DNA of 36,999 nucleotides, taken from contig JAFSSS010000074.1 of NCBI GenBank assembly GCA_017450925.1, positions 1 through 36,999 of the forward strand, in the 5' to 3' direction. This document shows positions 23,229 to 31,852 of this stretch, one piece after another (position 1 is the first letter of the stretch; each line of letters begins with the position of its first letter). The DNA comes from Ruminococcus sp. (lineage in GTDB: Bacteria; Bacillota; Clostridia; Oscillospirales; Ruminococcaceae). The notes beneath the pieces are model-generated. The model was not told the origin of the DNA. It ran no database searches and saw only the letters and a list, made by a program, of their open reading frames with translations. A program made the translations under genes and the position numbers.

Positions 23229-24272
23229 ATGCCAATGGGAAAATATGACGGGAGCAAATGTCTTAGCTGCGGCGAGATCTTTAAAGCCGGGGATGACGTT
23301 GTGGTATGCCCGGAATGCGGAACGCCTTATCACCGTGCCTGCTATGAAAAGGAAGGCAGGTGCATCAATACAGAGCTGCACGAGACCGGCGGCACATGGC
23401 AGCCGGAGGAGGGAGCAGCTGCGGGAGGCGAGGCCTCGGACGAGCCGATACGATGCTCGCGCTGCGGGCAGGAAAACCCTCCCACGGGACTTTTCTGCGA
23501 TCGCTGCGGACTTCCGCTCAGGGGCGGCTATACAGAGCCGAGACCCTTTAACGATCAAGCGGGCAGCCGTTACGGACAGCAGGGCTGGCAGCAGGGTCAG
23601 CAGGGTCAGCAGGGTCAGCAACAGGGTCAGCAGTGGCAGCAGGGTCAGCCGAGAGGGATGTTCGGCGGATTTGCAGACCCCAACGCTATGCGGTTCAATC
23701 AGGACTCGGACATTGACGGAGTAAAGCTGGGAGATCTGGCGAGATATGTCGGAAAGAACCAGTTTTCATATCTGACAAACTTCATACGGTTCGGAAAATT
23801 CGGGGGAAAGGTGAGCTTGAACTTCTCGGCGTTCCTGTTCCCGCAGCTGTATTTCTTCTACAGGAAGATGTATTTCCTCGGGGCGATATATCTGCTGCTG
23901 TCGTCGGCGCTTATGGTTCCGACTGTGCTGTATCTTTCGGCGGCTGGGGTACTGCCGTCTATCAGCTTTGTGACGGAGGCTTATGTGACCTCGAATGATT
24001 TTCAGATGCATCTGCATCTGACCTCGACGCTGCTTATGGCATCGAGATGCATATCGGGAGTTTTTGCGAACTACTGGTATTACAGGCTGGCAAGAAAGCA
24101 GATCAACGCGATACGCGGCGAGGCTGCCGGCGCTGATGAGGAGCAGATACGCGGCACGATCAGCAGGCGCGGAGGAGTTTCCATGGCGGCGTTCCTGTTG
24201 GCGGCACTGGTATCGTATATGCTTATGATCGGCGTGGTGTTTGTGATGAACAGGATAACCGTTGCCGGTTAA
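23229..24272 (+). CDS. RING-like/zinc-ribbon DUF2628 membrane protein
   Basis: A 347-residue protein. Residues 11-44 hold a prokaryotic RING-like C4HC-type finger (CLSCGEIFKAGDDVVVCPEC...YHRACYEKEGRC). Residues 74-97 are a second zinc ribbon (CSRCGQENPPTGLFCDRCG). A Gln/Gly-rich tract follows (about 115-142, repeated QQGQ). The C-terminal half is a DUF2628-type membrane region with NFSAFLFPQLYFFYRKMYFLGAIY and three or four membrane helices, ending near the C-terminus. AAGGAAAGG precedes two possible ATGs (23229 and 23235). It has its own extended -10 promoter. Function unknown; the ribbons likely face the cytoplasm. It shares its zinc-ribbon plus low-complexity linker plus membrane design with the gene at 9866. 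Confidence 0.85.
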   Translation: MPMGKYDGSKCLSCGEIFKAGDDVVVCPECGTPYHRACYEKEGRCINTELHETGGTWQPEEGAAAGGEASDEPIRCSRCGQENPPTGLFCDRCGLPLRGGYTEPRPFNDQAGSRYGQQGWQQGQQGQQGQQQGQQWQQGQPRGMFGGFADPNAMRFNQDSDIDGVKLGDLARYVGKNQFSYLTNFIRFGKFGGKVSLNFSAFLFPQLYFFYRKMYFLGAIYLLLSSALMVPTVLYLSAAGVLPSISFVTEAYVTSNDFQMHLHLTSTLLMASRCISGVFANYWYYRLARKQINAIRGEAAGADEEQIRGTISRRGGVSMAAFLLAALVSYMLMIGVVFVMNRITVAG

Positions 24273-24304
24273 CAAAAAATTTACAAATAGCCGTTCCCGG
24301 TCGA

Positions 24305-24333
24305 TTGACAAAAAGGCGGGAATGTGTTATAAT
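24305..24333 (+). promoter_or_regulatory. Perfect consensus sigma-A promoter for rpsF operon
   Basis: TTGACA (24305-24310), 17-base spacer, TATAAT (24328-24333). The leader of about 55 bases contains a weak TTGCA/TGCAG stem; I could not identify the S6:S18-binding leader motif with confidence. Confidence 0.9.
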
Positions 24334-24394
24334 TATGGAGTTATCCTTGCTTGCATTTTAAGGTGCAGGCGAAATCCAAAAGGAGGTGTAAAGT

Positions 24395-24685
24395 ATGGCA
24401 AAGATCAATGAGACCTACGAGGCTGTAGTTGTTTTCAGCTCCAAGGCAGGTGAAGAGACCGTTGGCGCTCTGACCGCAAAGTTTGACGAAATGATAAAGG
24501 CAAACGCCGAGGAAGTTGAGATGAATGACTGGGGCAAGCGTAAGCTGGCCTATGCTATCAATTACGAGACGGAAGGAAACTATGTTCTGTGGAGCTTCAA
24601 GGCTACTCCCGAGTTCCCTGCAGAGCTGGAGCGTGTTCTCGGTATTACCGACGGCGTGCTGCGTTTTCTGATCACTGTTAAGTGA
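24395..24685 (+). CDS. rpsF: 30S ribosomal protein S6
   Basis: A 96-residue S6, which binds the 30S platform with S18. It shows NETYEAVVVFS, the DWGKRKLAYAINYETEGNYVLWSF core, and the closing LERVLGITDGVLRFLI strand. AGGAGG lies 9 bases before the ATG. It heads the classic rpsF-ssb-rpsR operon under a full-consensus promoter. Confidence 0.97.
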   Translation: MAKINETYEAVVVFSSKAGEETVGALTAKFDEMIKANAEEVEMNDWGKRKLAYAINYETEGNYVLWSFKATPEFPAELERVLGITDGVLRFLITVK

Positions 24686-24764
24686 TCGCAGGACAGTTTA
24701 CAAGGAAAAACTTTTTTACGAACGGACGGAAACTATTGATCAAAGAGAGAGAGGTTGTTGAACA

Positions 24765-25334
24765 ATGCTGAACAAGGTTATTCTGATGGGAAGAATTACA
24801 AGAGATCTGGAGCTCAAGCAGACACCGCAGGGTGTGGCTGTGCTTTCGTTTTCGATCGCTGTCGATCGCAATTTCGTAAAGCAGGGCGAGGAGCGTCAGG
24901 CTGATTTTATCAACTGTGTGGCATGGCGTCAGCAGGCGGAGTTTATTTCAAGATACTTCGGAAAGGGCAGAATGATCGCTGTTGAAGGCAATCTGAGGAC
25001 CCGTACCTTTGATGACCAGAGCGGCAACAAGAGATACGTTACTGAGGTGTATGTTGACAGTGTTTATTTCACCGGCGAAAAGGCACAACAGGGCGGTTAT
25101 CAGCAGGGCGGTTATCCCCAGCAGGGAGGCTACCAGCAGGGAGGCTATCCTCAACAGGGTGGCTACCAGCAGGGCGGTTATCCTCAACAGGGCGGCTATC
25201 AGAATAATCCACAGCAGAACAGCTATCCTCAAGCGCCTGCGGCGGGTCAAGAGCCCGACAGCGGAGCGGCCGCGCCCAACATCTCGGGCCTTGATGACTT
25301 TGAGGTGCTGAGCGACGACGGAGTTCCGTTCTGA
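24765..25334 (+). CDS. ssb: Single-stranded DNA-binding protein
   Basis: A 189-residue SSB. Residues 1-105 form the OB fold (MLNKVILMGRITRDLELKQTP, FINCVAWRQQAEFISRYFGKG, VEGNLRTRTFDDQSG). The linker (about 107-150) consists of tandem QQGGYQQGGYP units, encoded by 33-bp DNA repeats at 25085-25204. The acidic tip reads SDDGVPF, equivalent to the DDDIPF tail that recruits replication and repair proteins, with one change (I to V). GAGAGAGG lies before the ATG. It sits between rpsF and rpsR, as in most Firmicutes. Confidence 0.97.
   Translation: MLNKVILMGRITRDLELKQTPQGVAVLSFSIAVDRNFVKQGEERQADFINCVAWRQQAEFISRYFGKGRMIAVEGNLRTRTFDDQSGNKRYVTEVYVDSVYFTGEKAQQGGYQQGGYPQQGGYQQGGYPQQGGYQQGGYPQQGGYQNNPQQNSYPQAPAAGQEPDSGAAAPNISGLDDFEVLSDDGVPF
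25085..25204 (+). repeat. 33-bp tandem repeats in ssb linker
   Basis: Three full and one partial copies of a unit coding QQGGYQQGGYP. Copies differ mostly at third codon positions (GGC/GGT/GGA, TAT/TAC), showing selection on the protein sequence rather than very recent duplication. Confidence 0.8.
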
Positions 25335-25381
25335 GCAGGCATTACCCCGACTACAGTTTTTAAGTAAGGAGGATTTGTATC

Positions 25382-25618
25382 ATGGAAAGAACCGGAAGGC
25401 CGATGAAGAGAGGCCGCAAGAAGGTTTGTACATTCTGTGTTGACAGAGTCGATAAAATTGATTACAAGGATATCGCTAAGCTGAGAAAGTGCATGACGGA
25501 GAGAGCTAAGATCCTTCCCCGCCGTGTGACCGGTACCTGCGCATATCATCAGAGAGAGCTGACGACCGCTATCAAGAGAGCGCGTCATCTGGCACTCCTG
25601 CCTTATGTTGCAGATTGA
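25382..25618 (+). CDS. rpsR: 30S ribosomal protein S18
   Basis: A 78-residue S18. The core [52 protein letters not shown] is typical. It keeps four cysteines (CTFC near residue 16, RKC and GTC), so this is the zinc-binding C+ form. AAGGAGGA precedes the ATG. It is the last gene of the rpsF operon, followed by a terminator. Confidence 0.97.
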   Translation: MERTGRPMKRGRKKVCTFCVDRVDKIDYKDIAKLRKCMTERAKILPRRVTGTCAYHQRELTTAIKRARHLALLPYVAD

Positions 25619-25653
25619 TCGGAGCTAAGGCTCTGACAGCGAAACAGTGAATA

Positions 25654-25688
25654 AGAGGTATCCTTTCATCGGGTGCCTCTTTTTTTTC
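25654..25688 (+). terminator. Terminator of rpsF-ssb-rpsR operon
   Basis: AGAGGTATCC (from 25654) pairs with GGGTGCCTCT (25671-25680) through two G-U pairs, followed by a run of T. Confidence 0.85.
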
Positions 25689-25713
25689 CCGGGAGAGAGG
25701 TAATAAATACCGC

Positions 25714-25742
25714 TTGAAATCAGTTTCAAATTATGGTATCAT
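25714..25742 (+). promoter_or_regulatory. lon promoter with inverted repeat over -35
   Basis: -35 TTGAAA (25714-25719), 17-base spacer, -10 TATCAT (25737-25742), with TG in the extended -10 position. TTGAAA-TCAG-TTTCAA (25714-25729) is a perfect 6-bp inverted repeat covering the -35 box, a good place for an operator. It does not match the CIRCE (HrcA) element or the CtsR direct repeat. Confidence 0.75.
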
Positions 25743-25810
25743 ATTAGTACGGGAGAGCGAAGAGAAGAGAAAGAAGGACACATACGACAAAGCGGAAAGG
25801 GGAAGATATT

Positions 25811-28234
25811 ATGAAAGAGAACAGCACAGATAACGGGATCACCTTATATCCCTGCGTGCCGACAAGGTCGCTGGTTGTATTCCCGAACATGGTGATGCAC
25901 TTTGACGTTGGAAGGACTTCGTCTGTCAAGGCGGTCAAGGCGGCTATGAACGAAAACAGGCCGGTATTCCTTGTATCGCAGAAGGACCCGGAAACGGAGC
26001 ATCCCGACAAGAGCGATGTTTTTATCGTGGGAACGCTGTGCAGGGTAAAGCAGATCGTCAAGACCCCCGGCGGAGTGTATCGCTGTCTTGTTGAGGGAAA
26101 GCGGAAGGCAAAGCTTATAAGGCTTGAGGACAATTCGGGCTATTACGAGGCAGAGGTCAAGGAGCTGCCGAATTACAGCCGCGACAAGATATCGGAGATA
26201 GAGCTTGAGGCTATATGCCGCCAGGCGAAGGAGATCTTCGAGAACTATGCATATCTGGTGCCGAAGATGCCGCCCATAACCTTTTCCTCGATAGAGAAGG
26301 CTATGGATCCGATAAAGCTGTTTGAGACCATTGCTTTCAATATCGTACTGCAATATACTGACAAGCAGAATCTGCTGGAGATGTCGTCGGTGGGCGAGAA
26401 GCTGGTGACGCTGATATCCATTCTCTACAGAGAGACGGAGATCATCCAGCTGGAAAGAAGCATTGCGGAGGAAGTACAGAACCGCATTGACAAGAACCAG
26501 CGGGAATACTATATCCGTGAGCAGATAAAGTCGCTGCGTGCCGAGCTGGGAGAAGGCGACCTCTTTGAGGGCGACGGTGTTGACGAGATCGAAGGCTATA
26601 CCGAAAAGATCAAAAGCTGTGAATGCCCGGAGGAGGTAAAGACCAAGCTCAACGAGGAGGTAAAGCGGCTTGCGAGGATGCCCATGAATTCGGCGGAGGC
26701 TGTGGTCGTCAGGACGTATCTTGACGCTGTGCTGGGTCTGCCCTGGGGCAGCAGGAGCAAGGACAATGACGACATTGCACAGGCTGCAAAAATGCTGGAC
26801 GAGGACCACTACGGCATGAAGCGGGTCAAGGAGCGCATCGTTGAAAATCTGGCGGTCATGAAGATGACCGGGGGCAGCAAGGGGCAGATCATCTGTCTGT
26901 ACGGCCCTCCGGGAGTCGGCAAGACCTCGGTGGGCAAGTCGATCGCAAGAGCGCTGGGGAGAAAGTATGTAAGAGTTTCTCTGGGCGGCGTTAAGGACGA
27001 GAGCGACATCCGCGGTCACCGCAAGACATATATAGGCTCGATGCCGGGACGCATCATGGAGGCTATGCGGCAGGCGGGCACCAAAAACCCTGTTATGCTG
27101 CTGGACGAGATCGACAAGATGAGCAACGATTTCCGGGGTGACCCCTCCTCGGCGATGTTAGAGGTGCTGGATGCAGAGCAGAACACGGCATTCAGGGATC
27201 ACTTCCTTGAGGTGCCCTTTGATCTGAGCGAGGTGCTGTTTGTAACTACCGCAAATTCGCTTGACACTATCCAGCCGCCTCTGCTGGACAGAATGGAGGT
27301 CATTGAGCTTTCAAGCTACACAAGGGAGGAGAAGTTCCACATTGCGAAGGAGCATCTGATCCCGAAGCAGCTGGCAAGACACGGCCTCAACGGAAATCAG
27401 CTCAGGATAAATGACAGTGCGATATACTCGCTGATCGACAGCTACACCCGCGAGGCGGGCGTAAGAAAGCTGGAGAGAGGCATTGCCTCGATCTGCCGCA
27501 AGGCGGCGAGGAGGATCCTTGAGGAGGGTGTAAAGCGCGTTACCGTCAAGGAGCAGAACATTACCGAATTTATGGGACACAAGAAATATCTCGGTGATGA
27601 CATCAGCGGCAAGGACGAGATCGGTGTTACCAACGGACTGGCCTGGACCTCGGTGGGAGGAGTTCTGATGCCCTTGGAGGTACTGGTTTTGGACGGAAAG
27701 GGCAAGATCGAGCTTACCGGCTCCTTGGGCAGTGTTATGAAGGAGTCGGCGCAGATCGCGGTAAGCCTTGCGAGGAGCCTTGCGGAGAAATACGGCATCC
27801 AGCCGGACTTCTACGAAAAGAAGGATCTGCACATCCATGCGCCGGAGGGGGCTGTTCCGAAGGACGGACCGTCGGCGGGCGTTACGATGATAACCACGCT
27901 TATCTCGGCGCTTAGCGGCATCCCGGTAAGGGGCGACGTGGCAATGACGGGAGAGATAACGCTCCGGGGCAAGGTGCTGGCTATCGGCGGGCTTAGAGAA
28001 AAGACAATGGCGGCCTACAAGGCGGGCATCAAGACTGTCATCGTGCCTAAGGACAACAAGGGCGATCTTGACGAGATAGACGATGCTGTTAAGCTGGGGC
28101 TGGAATTTGTCTTTGCGGAGACGGTAGAGGACGTGCTGAATACGGCGCTGGTCAAGCAGGATAAACGCCATGCTGACATTCCGTTCAGACCGGTGAAGAA
28201 GACCGTCCGGGGCAGCAAGAAAGCGTCGGTGTGA
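25811..28234 (+). CDS. lon: ATP-dependent protease Lon
   Basis: An 807-residue Lon protease for damaged and regulatory proteins. The N-terminal LAN domain (about 10-205) starts [20 protein letters not shown], followed by a helical region with [19 protein letters not shown]. The AAA+ domain has Walker [10 protein letters not shown] (about 364-372) and Walker [11 protein letters not shown]. The protease domain holds the catalytic serine in [11 protein letters not shown] (about 687) and the lysine in [13 protein letters not shown] (about 730). AAAGGGGA lies before the ATG. ysxC starts one base after its stop, a pairing conserved in Firmicutes. Confidence 0.97.
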   Translation: MKENSTDNGITLYPCVPTRSLVVFPNMVMHFDVGRTSSVKAVKAAMNENRPVFLVSQKDPETEHPDKSDVFIVGTLCRVKQIVKTPGGVYRCLVEGKRKAKLIRLEDNSGYYEAEVKELPNYSRDKISEIELEAICRQAKEIFENYAYLVPKMPPITFSSIEKAMDPIKLFETIAFNIVLQYTDKQNLLEMSSVGEKLVTLISILYRETEIIQLERSIAEEVQNRIDKNQREYYIREQIKSLRAELGEGDLFEGDGVDEIEGYTEKIKSCECPEEVKTKLNEEVKRLARMPMNSAEAVVVRTYLDAVLGLPWGSRSKDNDDIAQAAKMLDEDHYGMKRVKERIVENLAVMKMTGGSKGQIICLYGPPGVGKTSVGKSIARALGRKYVRVSLGGVKDESDIRGHRKTYIGSMPGRIMEAMRQAGTKNPVMLLDEIDKMSNDFRGDPSSAMLEVLDAEQNTAFRDHFLEVPFDLSEVLFVTTANSLDTIQPPLLDRMEVIELSSYTREEKFHIAKEHLIPKQLARHGLNGNQLRINDSAIYSLIDSYTREAGVRKLERGIASICRKAARRILEEGVKRVTVKEQNITEFMGHKKYLGDDISGKDEIGVTNGLAWTSVGGVLMPLEVLVLDGKGKIELTGSLGSVMKESAQIAVSLARSLAEKYGIQPDFYEKKDLHIHAPEGAVPKDGPSAGVTMITTLISALSGIPVRGDVAMTGEITLRGKVLAIGGLREKTMAAYKAGIKTVIVPKDNKGDLDEIDDAVKLGLEFVFAETVEDVLNTALVKQDKRHADIPFRPVKKTVRGSKKASV

Positions 28235-28235
28235 T

Positions 28236-28823
28236 ATGAACTGGAACAAGGTAAGCTTTGTGTCGTCCTACGGCACATTTGCGCAGCTGCCGGATTCTGA
28301 CCGCATTGAGATCGCCTTTGCGGGGCGATCCAATGTGGGCAAATCCTCGCTGATAAACAAGCTGCTGGGGCGCAAGGCGCTGGCGAGAGTCAGCTCGGTG
28401 CCGGGAAAGACTGTGACTATCAACTTCTACGAGCTGGACAGCATCTATGCTGTTGACCTGCCGGGCTACGGCTATGCCAAAACGGCAAAGGGGCTGAAGC
28501 GCAGCTGGGGCGATCTGATCGGGGGATATCTGATCTCGGACAGGGAGCTGGAGCTGGTATTTCAGCTTTTGGACATCAGACATTCGCCCACCGCGGACGA
28601 TCTGCAGATGATAGATTTTCTTATCGAGAACGAGCTGCCGTTTGTGATCGTGTTCACGAAGGCTGACAAGCTCGGGGCTGCGGAAAGGGCTCGCCGCATG
28701 GCAGCCTTTGCGCAGGAGATACCGCAGTTTGACCAAATAACCCACGTTGAGTTTTCGGCTCTTACGGGGCAGGGAGTTGACGAGCTGCGGGCGATAGTTG
28801 AGGAGATCGCGGCAGAGGAATAA
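28236..28823 (+). CDS. ysxC: Ribosome biogenesis GTPase YsxC/EngB
   Basis: A 195-residue GTPase needed for 50S subunit assembly. It shows G1 GRSNVGKSSL (about 30-39), the G2 region RVSSVPGKTVTINFYEL, G3 DLPGYGYAK, G4 TKAD and the G5-type FSALTGQG. The ATG at 28236 follows the lon stop by one base, so it is translated by coupling. Confidence 0.96.
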   Translation: MNWNKVSFVSSYGTFAQLPDSDRIEIAFAGRSNVGKSSLINKLLGRKALARVSSVPGKTVTINFYELDSIYAVDLPGYGYAKTAKGLKRSWGDLIGGYLISDRELELVFQLLDIRHSPTADDLQMIDFLIENELPFVIVFTKADKLGAAERARRMAAFAQEIPQFDQITHVEFSALTGQGVDELRAIVEEIAAEE

Positions 28824-28855
28824 AAATTCCCTCGGCAGAGGGAGGCATAAAAGAC

Positions 28856-28962
28856 GGGGCTGCTGCAAAAACGGCTTCCGGCGAACAAGGGCGCTCTCCC
28901 CGTTCGGGGAGAGCGCCCTTGTTCTAATTATTCATAGATCATTTACGCTTTGCAGCAGACCC
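28856..28962. repeat. CTGCTGCAAA-type palindromic element / terminator
   Basis: The outer arms CTGCTGCAAA (28860-28869) and TTTGCAGCAG (28949-28958), extended by GGG/CCC, enclose a perfect palindrome: 20-base arms at 28883-28902 and 28905-28924 separated by TT (GAACAAGGG...CCCTTGTTC). It sits between converging ysxC and valS and can end transcription from both sides. Confidence 0.75.
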
Positions 28963-28979
28963 TAAGTTTTCAGTCTGTC

Positions 28980-31604
28980 TTATTTTTTCATTGCACTGAT
29001 GGATTCCTCGATCTTGGCGAGCTTTTCTTGAGCCTTGGAGAGCTTCTGCTTCTGAGCCTCGATGAGCTGTGCGGGAGCCTTGGAGATAAAGCCCTGATTA
29101 TTCAGCTTTGAGGAGAGGAAGTCGATATCCTTCTGGGCGGCCTTCTTTTCCTTTTCGAGGCGGGCGAGCTCCTTTTCGGTATCGACGATATCCGAAAGAG
29201 GAATAAAGATACGGGCGGCGGCGGTAACGACTGTTACGCTGTCCGGGATATCCCACTTATCGGCGATATGAACCTCGGAGGCTGAGGCAAGGCGCTCGAA
29301 GAACATTCTGCCGGCCTCGAAAACCTCGGGCTCATTGGTCTCGATATAGAGCTTGGCCTTTACTGAGGGGACAACGTTCATATTGCTGCGGGTCGCGCGG
29401 ATCTGACGGATAGCCTCAACGATCTTTTCAAAGCGCTGCTCGTCCTCGGTGAAGGAGAGAGCCTCGTCATAAACGGGGAAGCTGCTTACGATGACAGCGG
29501 AGCCGTCATCAACGAGCGCCTGCCATATCTCTTCGGTGATATACGGCATAAAGGGGTGCAGCAGCTTGAGCATTCCCTTCATGACCCATACGAGGACGGT
29601 CTGGGCGGTCTGAGCGGTCTCGCCGCCGGCGGCGATGCGGGGCTTGGTAAGCTCGATATACCAGTCGCAGTAAATGTCCCATATAAAGTCATAGAGCATT
29701 TGAACGGCTACGCCGAGCTCAAAGGACTCGAGGTTGGAATTGACCTCGCCGGCGAGGGTATTGAACTTGGATACCACCCATTTATCCTCGGCGGTCATAT
29801 TTGCGGGGAGGGAATCTGCCTTGAAGCCCTCGGGGAGGTTCATCATGATAAAGCGGGCGGCGTTCCATACCTTATTGGCGAAGTTGCGGGAGGCCTTGAC
29901 CTTATCCTCGATGAAGCGCATATCGTTGCCGGGGGCATTGCCGGTGGCCAGCATGAAGCGGAGGGCATCGGCGCCGTACTGGGCGATGATCTCGAGGGGG
30001 TCGATGCCGTTGCCTAACGACTTGGACATTTTCAGACCGTTGGCATCGCGCACCAGTCCGTGGATAAGGACGGTATCAAAGGGGGGCTTGCCCATATTCT
30101 CGATGCCGCTGAACATCATTCTGATGACCCAGAAGAAGATGATGTCATAGCCGGTGACGAGGGTGTTGGTGGGATAGAAGTATTTCAGATCCTCGGAATC
30201 GGTATCCGGCCAGCCGAGGGTCGAGAACGGCCAGAGGGCGGATGAGAACCAGGTATCGAGAGTGTCGGGATCCTGGCGCATGGGCTTGCCGCACTTGGGA
30301 CAGACTGCAGTGGCCTCCTTGGTGACAACGGTCTCGCCGCAGTCATCGCAATAGAAGGCAGGGATACGGTGACCCCACCAGATCTGGCGGCTTATGCACC
30401 AGTCGCGGATATTCTCGAGCCAGTGGAAATAGATCTTATCAAACCTCTCGGGAATGAACTTGGTCTCGCCGTTCTTTACGGCGTCGATAGCGGGCTTTGC
30501 GAGGGGCTCCATTTTAACGAACCACTGAGTTGACACCTTGGGCTCGACGGTGGTGCCGCAGCGGTAGCAGGTGCCTACGTTATGGGTGTGATCCTCGACC
30601 CTTACGAGGAAGCCGCCCTTTTCAAGATTGGCAACGATCTTTTTGCGTGCATCGTATCTGTCCATGCCGGCGTAATCGGGATAATCGTCGGTGATCTTAG
30701 CATCGTCGGTCATAACATTGATAACGGCGAGGCCGTGGCGCTTGCCGACCTCGAAATCGTTGGGGTCGTGGGCGGGAGTGATCTTTACAACGCCGGTGCC
30801 GAACTCCATATCAACGTAATCGTCGGCAACGACAGGTATCTCGCGGCCAACGAGGGGAAGGATAAGGGTCTTGCCGACAGCGTTCTTATATCTTTCGTCG
30901 GCGGGATTTACTGCAACGGCGGTATCGCCGAGCAGGGTCTCGGGACGGGTGGTGGCCAGCTCAAGGAAGCCGGAGCCGTCCTTGAAGGGATAGCGCAGGT
31001 GCCAGAAATGACCGGCCTGCTCCTCGAAGGTGACCTCGGCATCAGAGAGGGTGGTGCGGCACTTGGGGCACCAGTTGACCATTCTCTCGCCGCGGTAGAT
31101 AAGACCCTTGTTATAATACTTGACAAAGACTTCCTTTACGGCCTCGGAGCAGCCCTCGTCCATAGTGAAGCGCTCGCGCTCCCAGTCGCAGGAGGAGCCC
31201 AGCTTTTTCAGCTGCTCGACGATACGTCCGCCGTACTGCTTTTTCCACTCCCAAGCGCGCTTCATGAAGCCGTCACGTCCGAGCTGCTCCTTGGTGACAC
31301 CCTCCTTGCGCATAGCCTCGACGATCTTGGCCTCGGTAGCGATCGCGGCATGGTCGGTGCCGGGAAGCCAGAGGGCGGCATAGCCGGACATTCTTTTCCA
31401 GCGGATAAGGATATCCTGAAGTGTTTCGTCAAGGGCGTGTCCCATATGGAGCTGGCCGGTGATATTCGGGGGAGGGATCACGATAGTATAGGGCTGTTTC
31501 TGCGAGTCGCGCTCGGCATGGAAATAGCGGCCGTCCTCCCAGAACTTATAGATGCGCTCTTCAAACTGCGCGGGATCGTACTGCTTTGCAAGTTCTTTTT
31601 TCAA
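28980..31604 (-). CDS. valS: Valyl-tRNA synthetase
   Basis: An 874-residue class I synthetase that charges tRNA-Val. It shows PPPNITGQLHMGHALD, whose HMGH is the HIGH motif (about 54-57), the editing domain (about 200-340, LATTRPETLLGDTAVAV), GLKMSKSLGN (about residue 523), the anticodon-binding helical region with WDIYCDWYIELTKPR, and a C-terminal coiled coil (from about 810; KELARLEKEKKAAQKDI). The start is TTG (31602-31604), preceded by AAAGGAAAG. The leader is only about 35 bases, so there is no T-box here, unlike many Firmicute valS genes. A promoter is visible at 31644-31672. Confidence 0.97.
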   Translation of the reverse strand: MKKELAKQYDPAQFEERIYKFWEDGRYFHAERDSQKQPYTIVIPPPNITGQLHMGHALDETLQDILIRWKRMSGYAALWLPGTDHAAIATEAKIVEAMRKEGVTKEQLGRDGFMKRAWEWKKQYGGRIVEQLKKLGSSCDWERERFTMDEGCSEAVKEVFVKYYNKGLIYRGERMVNWCPKCRTTLSDAEVTFEEQAGHFWHLRYPFKDGSGFLELATTRPETLLGDTAVAVNPADERYKNAVGKTLILPLVGREIPVVADDYVDMEFGTGVVKITPAHDPNDFEVGKRHGLAVINVMTDDAKITDDYPDYAGMDRYDARKKIVANLEKGGFLVRVEDHTHNVGTCYRCGTTVEPKVSTQWFVKMEPLAKPAIDAVKNGETKFIPERFDKIYFHWLENIRDWCISRQIWWGHRIPAFYCDDCGETVVTKEATAVCPKCGKPMRQDPDTLDTWFSSALWPFSTLGWPDTDSEDLKYFYPTNTLVTGYDIIFFWVIRMMFSGIENMGKPPFDTVLIHGLVRDANGLKMSKSLGNGIDPLEIIAQYGADALRFMLATGNAPGNDMRFIEDKVKASRNFANKVWNAARFIMMNLPEGFKADSLPANMTAEDKWVVSKFNTLAGEVNSNLESFELGVAVQMLYDFIWDIYCDWYIELTKPRIAAGGETAQTAQTVLVWVMKGMLKLLHPFMPYITEEIWQALVDDGSAVIVSSFPVYDEALSFTEDEQRFEKIVEAIRQIRATRSNMNVVPSVKAKLYIETNEPEVFEAGRMFFERLASASEVHIADKWDIPDSVTVVTAAARIFIPLSDIVDTEKELARLEKEKKAAQKDIDFLSSKLNNQGFISKAPAQLIEAQKQKLSKAQEKLAKIEESISAMKK

Positions 31605-31643
31605 GGTTATCTTTCCTTTCTGACGGGATTTACATACATTGTT

Positions 31644-31672
31644 ATTATCTCACATTTTATCACTTATGTCAA
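31644..31672 (-). promoter_or_regulatory. Sigma-A promoter for valS
   Basis: Minus-strand -35 TTGACA (31667-31672), 17-base spacer, -10 GATAAT (31644-31649). Confidence 0.85.
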
Positions 31673-31771
31673 GGGCGAAAGTTTTAATTTTTCGGTTAGT
31701 GTGCCGGGGCGGGAGGAATATACTTATTCTATAAAATAATTGCACTTTACGCTGAAAATTTGGAAAAGGTG

Positions 31772-31800
31772 TTTACAAATCGCTGCGGTGGGTGTATAAT
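31772..31800 (+). promoter_or_regulatory. Sigma-A promoter for CotH-type gene
   Basis: -35 TTTACA (31772-31777), 17-base spacer, -10 TATAAT (31795-31800), divergent from the valS promoter. Confidence 0.85.
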
Positions 31801-31852
31801 ACTACTGAAACAATGCCGGCTTTCGGCTTGCGGATAATAAGGAGGAAAAATT

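Noticed and set aside
31605-31643. T-box leader for valS
   Set aside because: The region between the promoter and TTG start is only about 35 bases, too short for a T-box.
30582-31739. Plus-strand frame of 385 codons opposite valS
   Set aside because: Antisense shadow of valS. It runs through the valS promoter and shows no family motif.
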